Origin: Clostridia bacterium
Lineage (GTDB): Bacteria; Bacillota; Clostridia; Christensenellales; Aristaeellaceae
Assembly: GCA_016296675.1 (NCBI GenBank)
Contig: JAEDIV010000006.1
Coordinates: 1 to 33,076, forward strand
DNA length: 33,076 nucleotides
Direction: 5' to 3'
Below the pieces are notes generated by a model. It searched no databases and was not told the origin of the DNA. It saw only the letters and a program-made list of their open reading frames with translations. The stretch's first letter is position 1. Each line of letters starts with the position of its first letter. This document shows positions 7,815-15,560 of this stretch, piece by piece. A program made the translations under genes and the position numbers.

Positions 7815-7844
7815 ATTATAGCATATGTGCGCGCAAATAAACAA
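7815..7844 (-). promoter_or_regulatory. Promoter of the acyltransferase gene
   Basis: On the minus strand, TTGTTT (7844-7839), an 18-base spacer, TATAAT (7820-7815). The predicted start near 7808 rules out the longest-ORF start at 7844. Confidence 0.65.
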
Positions 7845-7886
7845 ACAAAGTTAATGCGCACTTAAAATTTAATCAAACAAAAGAAG

Positions 7887-7913
7887 AAAAAAGAAGCAGC
7901 GTTCTGTTGCTTC
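7887..7913 (-). terminator. Terminator of the two-component operon
   Basis: On the minus strand, GAAGCA (7913-7908), a 9-base loop, TGCTTC (7898-7893), then six T (7892-7887). It lies just after the stop codon of the gene at 7923-9083. Confidence 0.7.
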
Positions 7914-7922
7914 AGTTGTTTG

Positions 7923-9083
7923 TCAGTATTCATACGAATCGCACTTGTGCTTTAACTCCACGCAGTCCACAACATAGCTTCCCTGATCAGTCACGAGATA
8001 CCAGCTCAGGTTGTATTCTTCGTTTTCCGTGACCCAGTTGGAATAAACGAGGTCTGCATACAGAAGCGTGGCCTTCGCCATTCTTGTGGAATTGGCCATA
8101 GAGACGGCTTCTTCGAGGGAAATGGGGGCGATGGATTCGGAAGATTCCTGAAAATTGTGCCAGGTCAGGTCGAAGCCGTTTAAGCCGTTCACGCCAACGC
8201 TTGCAGATATGCTGTCGCCGAGAATCGAAAGACCGGAAGGGGAGACATGTTCAAAATTGAAATAGTGAAGGTCGCGGTCGTACATGTATTTTCTGTATTC
8301 TTCGTCCGTCATCCAGCGGTCGGCATAGCTCCATCTCTCCTGAATCAATCGCGCTTTTCCGACGCGGTCCGTTTCGCCGTTTGTGAAATATTGGCTCAAA
8401 AGACCTTTTAAGATAAGAACGCTTTCCTCAGGCAGCATGTTCATCATCGGAGGCTCGTATTCCCCGCCGCGCTCGGAGGAAACGGAAGGATCGTAAAACC
8501 AGAATTCGCCGTCATCGTATATATGCACAGATTTTGTCTCCCACGGCTCTACACTGTCATCGGATACATACTCCGTGCTGCTCGACCATTCGCTTCGGGG
8601 CTTTTGAACATAGTTTTCGCCCAGAAGGCTTTTAAGAAGCGCATCCACATCATGTGCGCGTTCGCCTTTATGCATGGTCTTGGGATAGGTTCCGATGTCT
8701 TCCCGCAAAACGGCCTTTTCATCAATCGTGATGTAAGAAATATGAACGTCTTCGCGCTTTGAAACGCGGTCTTCGTTCAAAACATAATCAACCGACGCAT
8801 ATTCTCCGGTGAATTTCAGAAGACCCTTCATCATCCAGCCGCAGATGCCGTCCTTCGTTGAAACCAAAAGCATATCGTTTGCATCCAAACTTGCGATTAC
8901 CTTCGTGCCGGCATCAAGCCCGCAGATGACTTCGTCCATCTGACTCCATTCGCTTGACGGATACAAAAGCGCGGGCCGCCCGTCCACTTTATATACAGGG
9001 TAGGAATGATCATCTGCAAGGGCAAACCCGGACATGGATAAAACCATACATACAATAAGGAAAAAACTAAGTTTGCTTTTCAT
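7923..9083 (-). CDS. Exported protein with an SH3-like N-terminal domain, function unknown
   Basis: A 386-residue protein that begins with a clear signal peptide (MKSKLSFFLIVCMVLSMSGF, cut likely after ALA before DDHSYP). There is no lipobox cysteine, so it is likely released or loosely wall-bound. About residues 30-92 (VYKVDGRPALLYPSSEWSQM... to GWMMKGLLKF) look like a bacterial SH3 (SH3b) fold. The remainder is acidic and matches no family I recognise. The start has AGGAGG upstream. It is the last gene of the operon with the response regulator, kinase and the 239-residue protein, 81 bases after the latter, and a terminator follows. The context suggests an envelope-stress or sensing output, which is inference. 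Confidence 0.75.
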   Translation of the reverse strand: MKSKLSFFLIVCMVLSMSGFALADDHSYPVYKVDGRPALLYPSSEWSQMDEVICGLDAGTKVIASLDANDMLLVSTKDGICGWMMKGLLKFTGEYASVDYVLNEDRVSKREDVHISYITIDEKAVLREDIGTYPKTMHKGERAHDVDALLKSLLGENYVQKPRSEWSSSTEYVSDDSVEPWETKSVHIYDDGEFWFYDPSVSSERGGEYEPPMMNMLPEESVLILKGLLSQYFTNGETDRVGKARLIQERWSYADRWMTDEEYRKYMYDRDLHYFNFEHVSPSGLSILGDSISASVGVNGLNGFDLTWHNFQESSESIAPISLEEAVSMANSTRMAKATLLYADLVYSNWVTENEEYNLSWYLVTDQGSYVVDCVELKHKCDSYEY

Positions 9084-9164
9084 TTTTTTGTACCTCCTGA
9101 TGGATAGGATAAAGGGAGCATGTATCTTATTTGTATCAGAGAAGAGGGGGAAATTCCATCGTTT

Positions 9165-9884
9165 TTATTTGCCCTCCACTTGAATCAGCCGATAGAAAAT
9201 CGTGCCTGCGTTTTCAGAGAAGGTGAGGGAAAGGGAATAGGGCTGCCCCTTCACATCGGCTTTCACGGTGGATACACTGCCGCCGTAGGAATTGCCGTTT
9301 GTGAGATCGGTAATTTCAGAAAAACCGTTGAGATGGGCAAATTCCCTTAAAAGCGCATATGCGTCGATGCCGGTGACATCAAAAAAGCCTTCAGAGTCGT
9401 ATTTGCTTGTGTTTTTCCAGCCTTTTATGGCGTTCTGCGCGTTGATCACGGAAAGAAGAAGGATTTTGTCTGTTTCCGGGTCTTCTACAATGCGGACGGA
9501 TCCCTCTTTTGCGTGATACTCCGTTTCTGAATAGGTGAATTTTACCGTTACCGCTTTGTGGGTCAGGGTGAAGCTGCGCGCGCGGCCTTCGCCCTCGCCT
9601 AAATCAGGAAAGAGGACTTTTGTTTTTTCGGGAAGAACGCTTTTTTTCCAGTCCGTTTTTTCCGTCAGTGCATAATCCACGGACATGTTTTCGTAATTGG
9701 TCAGCGCGCGCAGCCTGTCTTCCAAAGTTCCGATGTAGGAAAACTCCTCATTCGGACAAAAAACGACATATACGGGATCATTTTCGATGCGCCAGTCGGA
9801 AACGCGGGCGATCAGATCCGGAAGAAAAAGCCCGAAGGCGATCAAAAGAAATGTAAGCGCGCCCGACAGTATCTTTTTAGTCAT
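9165..9884 (-). CDS. Exported or membrane-anchored protein of unknown function
   Basis: A 239-residue protein with one N-terminal hydrophobic segment (ILSGALTFLLIAFGLFLPDL, about residues 5-24), either an uncleaved anchor or a signal peptide. The rest is a soluble extracytoplasmic domain with alternating strands and no motif that I can name. Its start overlaps the kinase stop by 8 bases (ATGACTAA), with AAGGAGG upstream, so translation is coupled. A short local resemblance to its operon partner (SVDYALTE here, SVDYVLNE there) may mean a distant shared domain. A role as an accessory to the two-component system is plausible but not shown. Confidence 0.75.
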   Translation of the reverse strand: MTKKILSGALTFLLIAFGLFLPDLIARVSDWRIENDPVYVVFCPNEEFSYIGTLEDRLRALTNYENMSVDYALTEKTDWKKSVLPEKTKVLFPDLGEGEGRARSFTLTHKAVTVKFTYSETEYHAKEGSVRIVEDPETDKILLLSVINAQNAIKGWKNTSKYDSEGFFDVTGIDAYALLREFAHLNGFSEITDLTNGNSYGGSVSTVKADVKGQPYSLSLTFSENAGTIFYRLIQVEGK

Positions 9885-11163
9885 TCTGCGCCTCCTTCAG
9901 CGGTATTGAAACGCGCGTGCCTTTGCCTTTTTCCGATTCATAGAAAAGGCGCGTATCATGAAGGCGCGCGATTTTCGCCGCCAGAGAAAGCCCGAGCCCT
10001 GCGCCGCCGTGCGCGCGGGAGCGCGCCTTGTCTGCGCGGTAAAAGGGTTCTTCCGCGTGCAGAAGCGTCTCTTCGTCCATGCCGCAGCCGTCGTCCTTTA
10101 CGGACAGAACCACATGTCCGCTTTCCCGTAAAGCGGAAAGAAAAATGGTTTTGGCGCCTGCGTTTATGGCGTTGTCAATCAGATTGCTCATAAGCGTTTC
10201 CAAAAGTACGCCGTCGGCTGATACATACGCATCCGTTTCTTCTATTATAATGTCAGCCTTTACAGCGAAGAGATTTTTGGTGCTTTCAAGAATTCTCTGT
10301 ACGGAGCAAACGGAAAGATTTGCCTGTTCGCCCTCAGAAAGATAGATCCATTCCATCATGCGCTTTGAAAGCTTATCGAGCCTTTGCGCCTGATGATAGA
10401 TTGTTTCAAGCGATTGAAACGTTTCTTCCTCATCGCGCTTTCCCAGCAGCATCAGATCCGTTTCGCCCATGATCGCCTGAATCGGGGTTTTCATTTCGTG
10501 AGTCAGATCGCCGATCAATTCTTCGCGCTTCTGAATTTCGTCTTCCACGCGCTCCGCCATCTGATTGAATGCGTTTGCGAGCGTTTCAATTTCGTCATTT
10601 GTGTGAATATCCGCCCGCGCCGCGCGGTTTCCCTCCGAATGGGCCTTCGCGGTCAGGGTCAGGCTTTCAATGGGCTTTGAAATGGATCGCCCGGACAGGA
10701 ACATGACGATTGCGGTTAAGGGCAGGAAAATCAGATATGCGCATTTATAGATCTTTGTAAGCGTATCGCGCATGGAATACAAGTCGGAAAGCGGATTTTC
10801 GATCGAAAGGCGGTAGAGTTTATGTCCAAGCCTGAGATCGGTCTCCACTGTCATCGCGCCGCCGGAAACATATGAAACGGCAGATTTTTCTTTGTCCGAT
10901 TCTGTGATTTCCGCGCTTAAATCATACTGCCGCGCGATTTCGTTGAGCTTTTCGATATCTGCGTCCGCGCCCTTTAAGACATACGCCGCATATGCGCTCT
11001 GTACCCCTTTTACGCATGCCGAAAGCGCGTCAAAGGCGTGGGATCACTGCGCCATATAGCTGCGCTTGAACGATATGGAGATGAGGGACGAGGCAAACAC
11101 CGCCGTCAGGCACGCAAACACGACGAGCGTTCGTTTTAACAGCCGGAATTTTATCTTTTTCAT
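9877..11163 (-). pseudogene. Sensor histidine kinase interrupted by an in-frame TGA
   Basis: An OmpR-partner sensor kinase. The frame is open from ATG 11163 to the stop at 9877, except for one TGA at 11046-11044 after codon 39. Before it come the cytoplasmic start and TM1 (MKKIKFRLLKRTLVVFACLT...). After it come a roughly 85-residue external domain, TM2 (CAYLIFLPLTAIVMFLSG), HAMP, the H-box DLTHEMKTPIQA, the N-box MSNLIDNAINAG, and the G-boxes DDGCGM and GGAGLGLSLA. The reading frame never changes, and CAG-TGA would be CAG-TGG (Trp) by a single base change. The start overlaps the regulator stop as ATGA. A restart at ATG 10854 lacks a good ribosome site and would lose TM1. Either a real nonsense mutation or a sequence error. 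Confidence 0.85.
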
Positions 11164-11813
11164 GCGTTCAGCCTGTAGCCGATTCTGCTGACCGTCACAA
11201 GCGTATCCTCCCAGCCCAATTTTTTTCTCAGCCGCATGACATGAAGATCCACCGTTCTGGAATCCCCCGTATATTCTCCCTGCCACACGCGCTCATAAAT
11301 GGTTTCGCGGTAAAGCGCCGCGCCGGCGTTTTTCATAAAAAACACGCAAAGATCAAATTCCTTGACCGTGAGCGGAATTTCGCTTTCGCCCTTTATACAT
11401 GTGCGTTTATCGAGATTCACCGTCACGCCCGCCTTTGTGATTTCGCTCTTGCCCTTCTGATAGCGCCGTAAAACCACTTCTACGCGCGTAACCAGTTCCG
11501 TCAGATCGAATGGCTTTACAAGATAATCGTCCGCCCCGAGCTTTAATCCCTTCACCCTGTCGCTCACCTGCGCCTTTGCGGTTATGAAGATAGCGGGAAC
11601 GCCGCTTGGGCGTATGTACTCCATAATTTCAAACCCGTCCGCGCCCGGCAGCATTACGTCCAGAAGAATCAGATCGTATGTATTTTTATCGATTTTATCG
11701 CAGGCGGCAAGGCCGTCAAAAACCTGCTCACACATATATCCTTCTGATTTCAGTCCCGCGCAAATAAAATCGGAGATCGCTTTTTCGTCCTCAACGACCA
11801 GAATTTTCATCAT
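11160..11813 (-). CDS. OmpR/PhoB family response regulator
   Basis: A 217-residue DNA-binding response regulator. The receiver domain (about 1-118) has the acidic pocket VVEDE, the phospho-acceptor Asp52 in LILLDVMLPGADG, a FITAKA switch Thr, and the conserved lysine in YLVKPFDL. The C-terminal winged helix (about 125-217) ends in GDSRTVDLHVMRLRKKLG and VSRIGYRLNA, typical of the OmpR class. AAAAGGAGG sits eight bases before the first of two tandem ATGs. It is the first gene of a minus-strand operon with the kinase (4-base overlap) and two exported proteins. If the kinase is dead, this regulator may be an orphan or accept phosphate from another source. Confidence 0.93.
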   Translation of the reverse strand: MMKILVVEDEKAISDFICAGLKSEGYMCEQVFDGLAACDKIDKNTYDLILLDVMLPGADGFEIMEYIRPSGVPAIFITAKAQVSDRVKGLKLGADDYLVKPFDLTELVTRVEVVLRRYQKGKSEITKAGVTVNLDKRTCIKGESEIPLTVKEFDLCVFFMKNAGAALYRETIYERVWQGEYTGDSRTVDLHVMRLRKKLGWEDTLVTVSRIGYRLNA

Positions 11814-11913
11814 GCCGCCTGCCTCCTTTTACATTTCCTATTTTAGACTATAATTGTATCTCAATTGTTCCTGAATGCCTAACAAATATAGCTTTCTTAA
11901 AACATGCGTGTGC

Positions 11914-11942
11914 TTGACAAGATACCGGATTCGCTGTATAAT
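11914..11942 (+). promoter_or_regulatory. Consensus sigma-A promoter of greA-lysS
   Basis: TTGACA (11914-11919), a 17-base spacer, TATAAT (11937-11942). A start near 11949 gives a leader of about 105 bases before greA, which contains a small upstream ORF. Confidence 0.9.
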
Positions 11943-11973
11943 GTGCCAGTCCGAAAGTGGAGGAGCATCGCAT

Positions 11974-12015
11974 ATGAAGCGGTGTTCCTTATTGTGCTTT
12001 ACGGCGATTTTTTAA
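11974..12015 (+). CDS. Putative 13-codon upstream ORF in the greA leader
   Basis: The ORF reads MKRCSLLCFTAIF and stops at TAA. A strong GGAGGAG site sits eight bases before the ATG, better than the site of greA itself. Its stop overlaps another ATG (TAATG), and a small hairpin GATGCA/TGCATC follows at about 12016-12035, before greA. No family is recognised. It could be a regulatory leader peptide or chance. Translation has not been shown. Confidence 0.35.
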   Translation: MKRCSLLCFTAIF

Positions 12016-12054
12016 TGATGCACAAAATCATGCATCGTAGAGAGAGGTTTCATT

Positions 12055-12543
12055 ATGACTGAAAACATCCAGGAAGGCGTCGTTCTTACTCCCGACGGAA
12101 AGAAAAAGCTTGAAGAAGAGCTGTATGACCTTAAGGTGGTTAAACGCGCCCAGGTTGTTAAGGATATTGCCGAAGCCCGCGCGCACGGCGACTTAAGCGA
12201 AAACGCCGAATATGACGAGGCCAAGAACGAGGAAGCCCGCGTTCACAGCCGCATTGCTCAGCTGGAAGAGCTCCTTGCCAATGCCATCATCGTTGACGAT
12301 GCGCAGATCAATACCACTTCCGTCTCCGTCGGCACCATCGTAAAGGTGTTTGACGAGGAATATCAGGAAGAGGACGAATATGTCATCGTCGGCTTCACCG
12401 AGGCGGATCCTGCCAAGCTTCACATCTCCGCAGAGTCCCCCATCGGCGCTGCGCTTATGGGCGCGCATGTGGGTGAAACCGTTGAGGCGCAGACCCCTGG
12501 CGGCGTGATCAAACTCACTATCCGCGAGATCAAACGCAGATAA
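12055..12543 (+). CDS. greA: Transcription elongation factor GreA
   Basis: GreA enters the secondary channel of RNA polymerase and triggers cleavage of backtracked transcripts. The 162 residues are the usual length. The N-terminal coiled coil runs from about 10 to 78. At its tip lies the conserved ARAHGDLSENAEYDEAK, holding the acidic residues that place the catalytic magnesium. The C-terminal FKBP-like domain ends in ESPIGAALMGAHVGETVEAQTPGG. A moderate AGAGAGG site precedes the ATG. It is followed by a terminator-like hairpin and then lysS, the conserved greA-lysS order of many Bacillota. Confidence 0.97.
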   Translation: MTENIQEGVVLTPDGKKKLEEELYDLKVVKRAQVVKDIAEARAHGDLSENAEYDEAKNEEARVHSRIAQLEELLANAIIVDDAQINTTSVSVGTIVKVFDEEYQEEDEYVIVGFTEADPAKLHISAESPIGAALMGAHVGETVEAQTPGGVIKLTIREIKRR

Positions 12544-12562
12544 CAGACAGGCTTACGTATAT

Positions 12563-12592
12563 AAGGCCTGTCTTGTCGGCAGGCCTTTTTTT
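12563..12592 (+). terminator. Intrinsic terminator or attenuator between greA and lysS
   Basis: Arms AAGGCCTG and CAGGCCTT (about 12563-12587) flank a 9-base loop and run into seven T (to 12592). As lysS probably depends at least partly on the greA promoter, this may be a leaky terminator that lowers lysS expression. Confidence 0.8.
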
Positions 12593-12600
12593 ACTATAAA
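12573..12600 (+). promoter_or_regulatory. Possible secondary promoter of lysS inside the terminator
   Basis: TTGTCG (12573-12578), a 16-base spacer, TATAAA (12595-12600), giving a start near 12607 and a short leader to lysS at 12640. It overlaps the terminator hairpin. The match is moderate. Confidence 0.4.
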
Positions 12601-12639
12601 TCACGCGCAGATTCATGCGCTTACGGGAGGAAAACCACC

Positions 12640-14139
12640 ATGGCAGACAACCAGAACGTTCAGGCCCCCCTCACGCAGGAAGCCGTTTCCGAACAGAACG
12701 AAATCCGTTTAAATAAGCTTCGCGAGCTGACCGAAGCCGGCAAGAACCCCTATGAAATCACCCGTTTTGACAGAACCCATCTGTCCGACGAAATCCTTTC
12801 TTCTTTTGAAACCCTCGAAAATGAGACCGTGACCATCGCCGGCCGCATGATGAGCCGCCGCGTTATGGGCAAGGCCTCCTTCGCTTTTCTTCAGGACAGA
12901 AACGCCGGCATCCAGATCTACGTCCGCCGCGATGACATCGGCGAGGAAAGCTACGCAGACTTTAAGAAGATGGACATCGGCGACATTCTGGGCGTGACCG
13001 GCAAGGTCTTTAAGACCAAGACCGGAGAAATTTCCGTGCACGCGGAATCCGTCACCCTGCTTACCAAGTCCCTTCATCCGCTGCCCGAGAAATATCACGG
13101 CCTTACCAATACCGATACCCGCTACCGCCAGCGCTATCTGGATCTGATCGTGAATCCGGAAGTCAAGGATACCTTCATGAAGAGATCCAAGATCATCTCC
13201 ACCATCCGTAAGTACCTCGACAATCAGGGCTTTATCGAAGTCGAAACCCCCATGCTCGTTTCCAACGCCGGCGGCGCCGCAGCCCGCCCCTTCGAAACCC
13301 ACTTCAACGCCCTTGACGAGGATGTAAAGCTTCGCATTTCCCTCGAGCTGTACCTTAAGCGCCTGATCGTCGGCGGCATGGAAAAGGTCTACGAAATCGG
13401 CCGCGTTTTCCGCAACGAAGGCATCGATACCCGCCACAACCCCGAATTCACCCTCATGGAGCTTTATCAGGCCTATACCGATTACCACGGCATGATGGAT
13501 CTGACCGAAAACCTCTACCGCCATCTGGCGCAGGAAGTCCTCGGCACCACCACCATCACCTATAACGGAATCGAAATGGATCTGGGCAAGCCCTTTGAAA
13601 GAATTACCATGGTTGACGCGGTCAAGAAGTATTCCGGCGTAGATTTCAACGAAATCCACACCCTCGAAGAAGCCCGCGCCATCGCCAAGGAAAAGCATGT
13701 CGAATTCGAAGAGCGCCACAAGAAGGGCGACATCCTGAACCTCTTCTTCGAAGAATTCGTTGAGGATCACCTGATCCAGCCCACCTTCGTCATGGATCAC
13801 CCCATCGAAATCTCCCCCCTCACCAAGAAAAAGCCCGAAAATCCCGACTACGTCGAGCGTTTCGAGTTCTTCATGAACGGCTGGGAAATGGCCAACGCCT
13901 ACTCCGAGCTGAACGACCCGATCGATCAACGTGAACGCTTCAAGGCCCAGGAAGAACAGCTGGCTCAGGGCGACGAAGAAGCCAATACCACCGACGAAGA
14001 CTTCCTCTACGCCTTAGAGCTCGGCATGCCCCCCACGGGCGGCATCGGCTTTGGTATCGATAGAATGTGCATGCTGCTGACGGATTCTCAGGCCATCCGC
14101 GACGTGCTCCTCTTCCCGACCATGAAGAGCCAGAACTAA
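12640..14139 (+). CDS. lysS: Lysine--tRNA ligase, class II
   Basis: Charges tRNA-Lys with lysine in the cytosol. The 499 residues match bacterial class II LysRS. The N-terminal OB-fold anticodon domain includes IAGRMMSRRVMGKASFAFLQD. Motif 1 lies around KRSKIISTIRKYLDNQGFIEVETP. Motif 2 is VFRNEGIDTRHNPEFTLMELYQAY. Motif 3 is GMPPTGGIGFGIDRM. GGGAGG sits upstream of the ATG. It is the second gene of the greA-lysS unit, separated by a terminator-like hairpin, with a possible promoter of its own. No T-box is visible here, unlike alaS. Confidence 0.98.
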   Translation: MADNQNVQAPLTQEAVSEQNEIRLNKLRELTEAGKNPYEITRFDRTHLSDEILSSFETLENETVTIAGRMMSRRVMGKASFAFLQDRNAGIQIYVRRDDIGEESYADFKKMDIGDILGVTGKVFKTKTGEISVHAESVTLLTKSLHPLPEKYHGLTNTDTRYRQRYLDLIVNPEVKDTFMKRSKIISTIRKYLDNQGFIEVETPMLVSNAGGAAARPFETHFNALDEDVKLRISLELYLKRLIVGGMEKVYEIGRVFRNEGIDTRHNPEFTLMELYQAYTDYHGMMDLTENLYRHLAQEVLGTTTITYNGIEMDLGKPFERITMVDAVKKYSGVDFNEIHTLEEARAIAKEKHVEFEERHKKGDILNLFFEEFVEDHLIQPTFVMDHPIEISPLTKKKPENPDYVERFEFFMNGWEMANAYSELNDPIDQRERFKAQEEQLAQGDEEANTTDEDFLYALELGMPPTGGIGFGIDRMCMLLTDSQAIRDVLLFPTMKSQN

Positions 14140-14260
14140 AATATGGGGTTAGGGTTGGGGTAAGTGCGAATTTTGGGGTAAAAGTTCTCCAGGTTACCAA
14201 AAGTGCACCACTTATTCGGAGCACCAAACAGAATAAATGCAAGAAATCACCCTTCCAAAC

Positions 14261-14292
14261 AAAAAAGCGTTCTCGAAAGAGGATGCTTTTTT
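14261..14292. terminator. Bidirectional terminator between lysS and the WYL gene
   Basis: AAAAAAGCGTTCTC, a GAAA tetraloop, then GAGGATGCTTTTTT. Six T on either strand make it usable for lysS (plus) and for the minus-strand gene ending at 14307. The stretch 14140-14260 before it holds nothing recognisable. Confidence 0.85.
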
Positions 14293-14306
14293 GCTATGCC
14301 AGTGCT

Positions 14307-14996
14307 TTATTCATCTTCATATTTCTGAGCGATTTTCGTGAGCATTGTTCTCATCTTCTGCTTCACGCTTTCGGGCGCAACGATTCTCGCCATTTTCCCA
14401 AGGCCGAAAACCCAACCGAAAAACTGCTGGCTGACGGCAACCGGAACTGTGATCCTGAAATGCTTTTCATCTTCCTTCATGATCATGATATCGTGTCCGA
14501 ATTTATCCATAACCGCGCCCATCATTTTGAAAAGGAACACCATGGTAACCGGAACAACCTCGCTGCCGTACATGCCGAAGATATGCTTGTTATAGTCGGA
14601 CATATCAAGATTGCCGCTGGCATCGCCGCCTTCACGAGGCATATTCAGTTCGGTGACATTCTCCATTTTATCCACTCGGAAATGCTTGAACCTACCGCTT
14701 TCGAAGGCAAGCAGATAGTAATTCTCATCCACATACACCATTTTCCAAGGGCTGGCCGTATAGTTTTCGCCTTTCTTCATCCTTTCACCGTTGAAATAGG
14801 TCTCAAATTCCACGATCAGTTTTTCACGAAACTCTGTCAGATAATCTGCGATCAGCTGCGGAACCGCTGTGCGGACATACTTCTCCATCGCCGCAAAGTA
14901 TTCATATACATGCTGTTCGTGAATGCCGTCTTTTGCTGCGCATGCCATATGCGTGATTTCTCCCATCACGCAATCCAAACCTTTGTAATTTACCAT
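14307..14996 (-). CDS. WYL-domain protein without an N-terminal DNA-binding domain
   Basis: A 229-residue protein whose centre matches the WYL domain: SPWKMVYVDENYYLLAFE and FKHFRVDKMENVTEL correspond to the usual pattern of a hydrophobic strand, YYL, and FRxDR/K. A C-terminal WCX-like extension follows (ITVPVAVSQQFFGWVFGLG). WYL regulators normally start with a winged helix of about 60 residues, and none is visible. The ATG at 14996 (MVNYKGLDC) has AGGAGG six or seven bases upstream, which is preferred over the longer frame from 15044. It may be a ligand-sensing partner of another protein or a truncated regulator. It is transcribed alone and divergently from the glycan locus. Confidence 0.75.
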   Translation of the reverse strand: MVNYKGLDCVMGEITHMACAAKDGIHEQHVYEYFAAMEKYVRTAVPQLIADYLTEFREKLIVEFETYFNGERMKKGENYTASPWKMVYVDENYYLLAFESGRFKHFRVDKMENVTELNMPREGGDASGNLDMSDYNKHIFGMYGSEVVPVTMVFLFKMMGAVMDKFGHDIMIMKEDEKHFRITVPVAVSQQFFGWVFGLGKMARIVAPESVKQKMRTMLTKIAQKYEDE

Positions 14997-15494
14997 AATA
15001 TTCCTCCTTGCCCCGGTACCTCGTGTAAAACGAGGGGAGAACATAATTTAGTATATTTTGTAATGAGTATAATATCCCCCTGACTCTAAATACTGTGCTT
15101 TGAGGGGGGAAATGCGCGAAGAGTGGAGATTTGGGTGATTGGCTCCAACAATAAAGTATTTGTTCTGGATAAGGACTATAATATTCTCTTTTGAGTACAT
15201 ACTTGATATATATTACGAGATTCTACTATAACCCAATTTGGAATAGATATTCCTTTGATGAAACAACACCTTACTAAGATGAATCTGAAATTATACCAAA
15301 CCTGCCTTTATTATCTAACAACAGTAATAAACTATCTGGGGTATCCCTTTTTATGGGACGCCCATTTTTATTCTTCATGTGTAAATATTTCCAATGGTTT
15401 TCAAATTAACCTAAATCAGGGCAGAAACACGAAGATATATTGCGAAATAATAGGGTTTTATGATCTTCTGCGTGTGAATGTGACGAAATATCGA
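14997..15494. other. AT-rich intergenic region between the WYL gene and the sugar transporter operon
   Basis: About 500 bases between divergent genes. It contains a small hairpin CCTCG/CGAGG near 15020-15036 and a CCCCCT/AGGGGG pair near 15070-15110. An 88-codon plus-strand ORF (15255-15521) has no recognisable domain and ends inside the operon promoter, so I treat it as chance. This is the likely place for operator sites of the AraC regulator, but I could not define one. Confidence 0.5.
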
Positions 15495-15522
15495 TTGAAT
15501 TTTGAGGGGGTTCTTCTATAAT
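15495..15522 (+). promoter_or_regulatory. Promoter of the sugar ABC transporter operon
   Basis: TTGAAT (15495-15500), a 16-base spacer, TATAAT (15517-15522). The start would be near 15529, about 30 bases before the first permease gene. AraC-type activators often bind just upstream of such a promoter. Confidence 0.65.
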
Positions 15523-15560
15523 ATTACTAAACACGCCGCATATAGGAGGGGCTTAAGCAG

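Noticed and set aside
7779..7844. Extended N-terminus of the acyltransferase from 7844
   Set aside because: The extra codons cover the -10 and -35 boxes of its promoter and lie upstream of the predicted transcript start.
11044..11046. Genetic recoding of TGA as Trp or selenocysteine in the kinase
   Set aside because: TGA ends the PHP, GH172 and response regulator genes, and no selenocysteine insertion structure was seen. A mutation or sequence error is simpler.
15255..15521. 88-codon plus-strand ORF before the transporter operon
   Set aside because: No ribosome site of note, no recognisable domain, AT-rich sequence, and it ends within the operon promoter.
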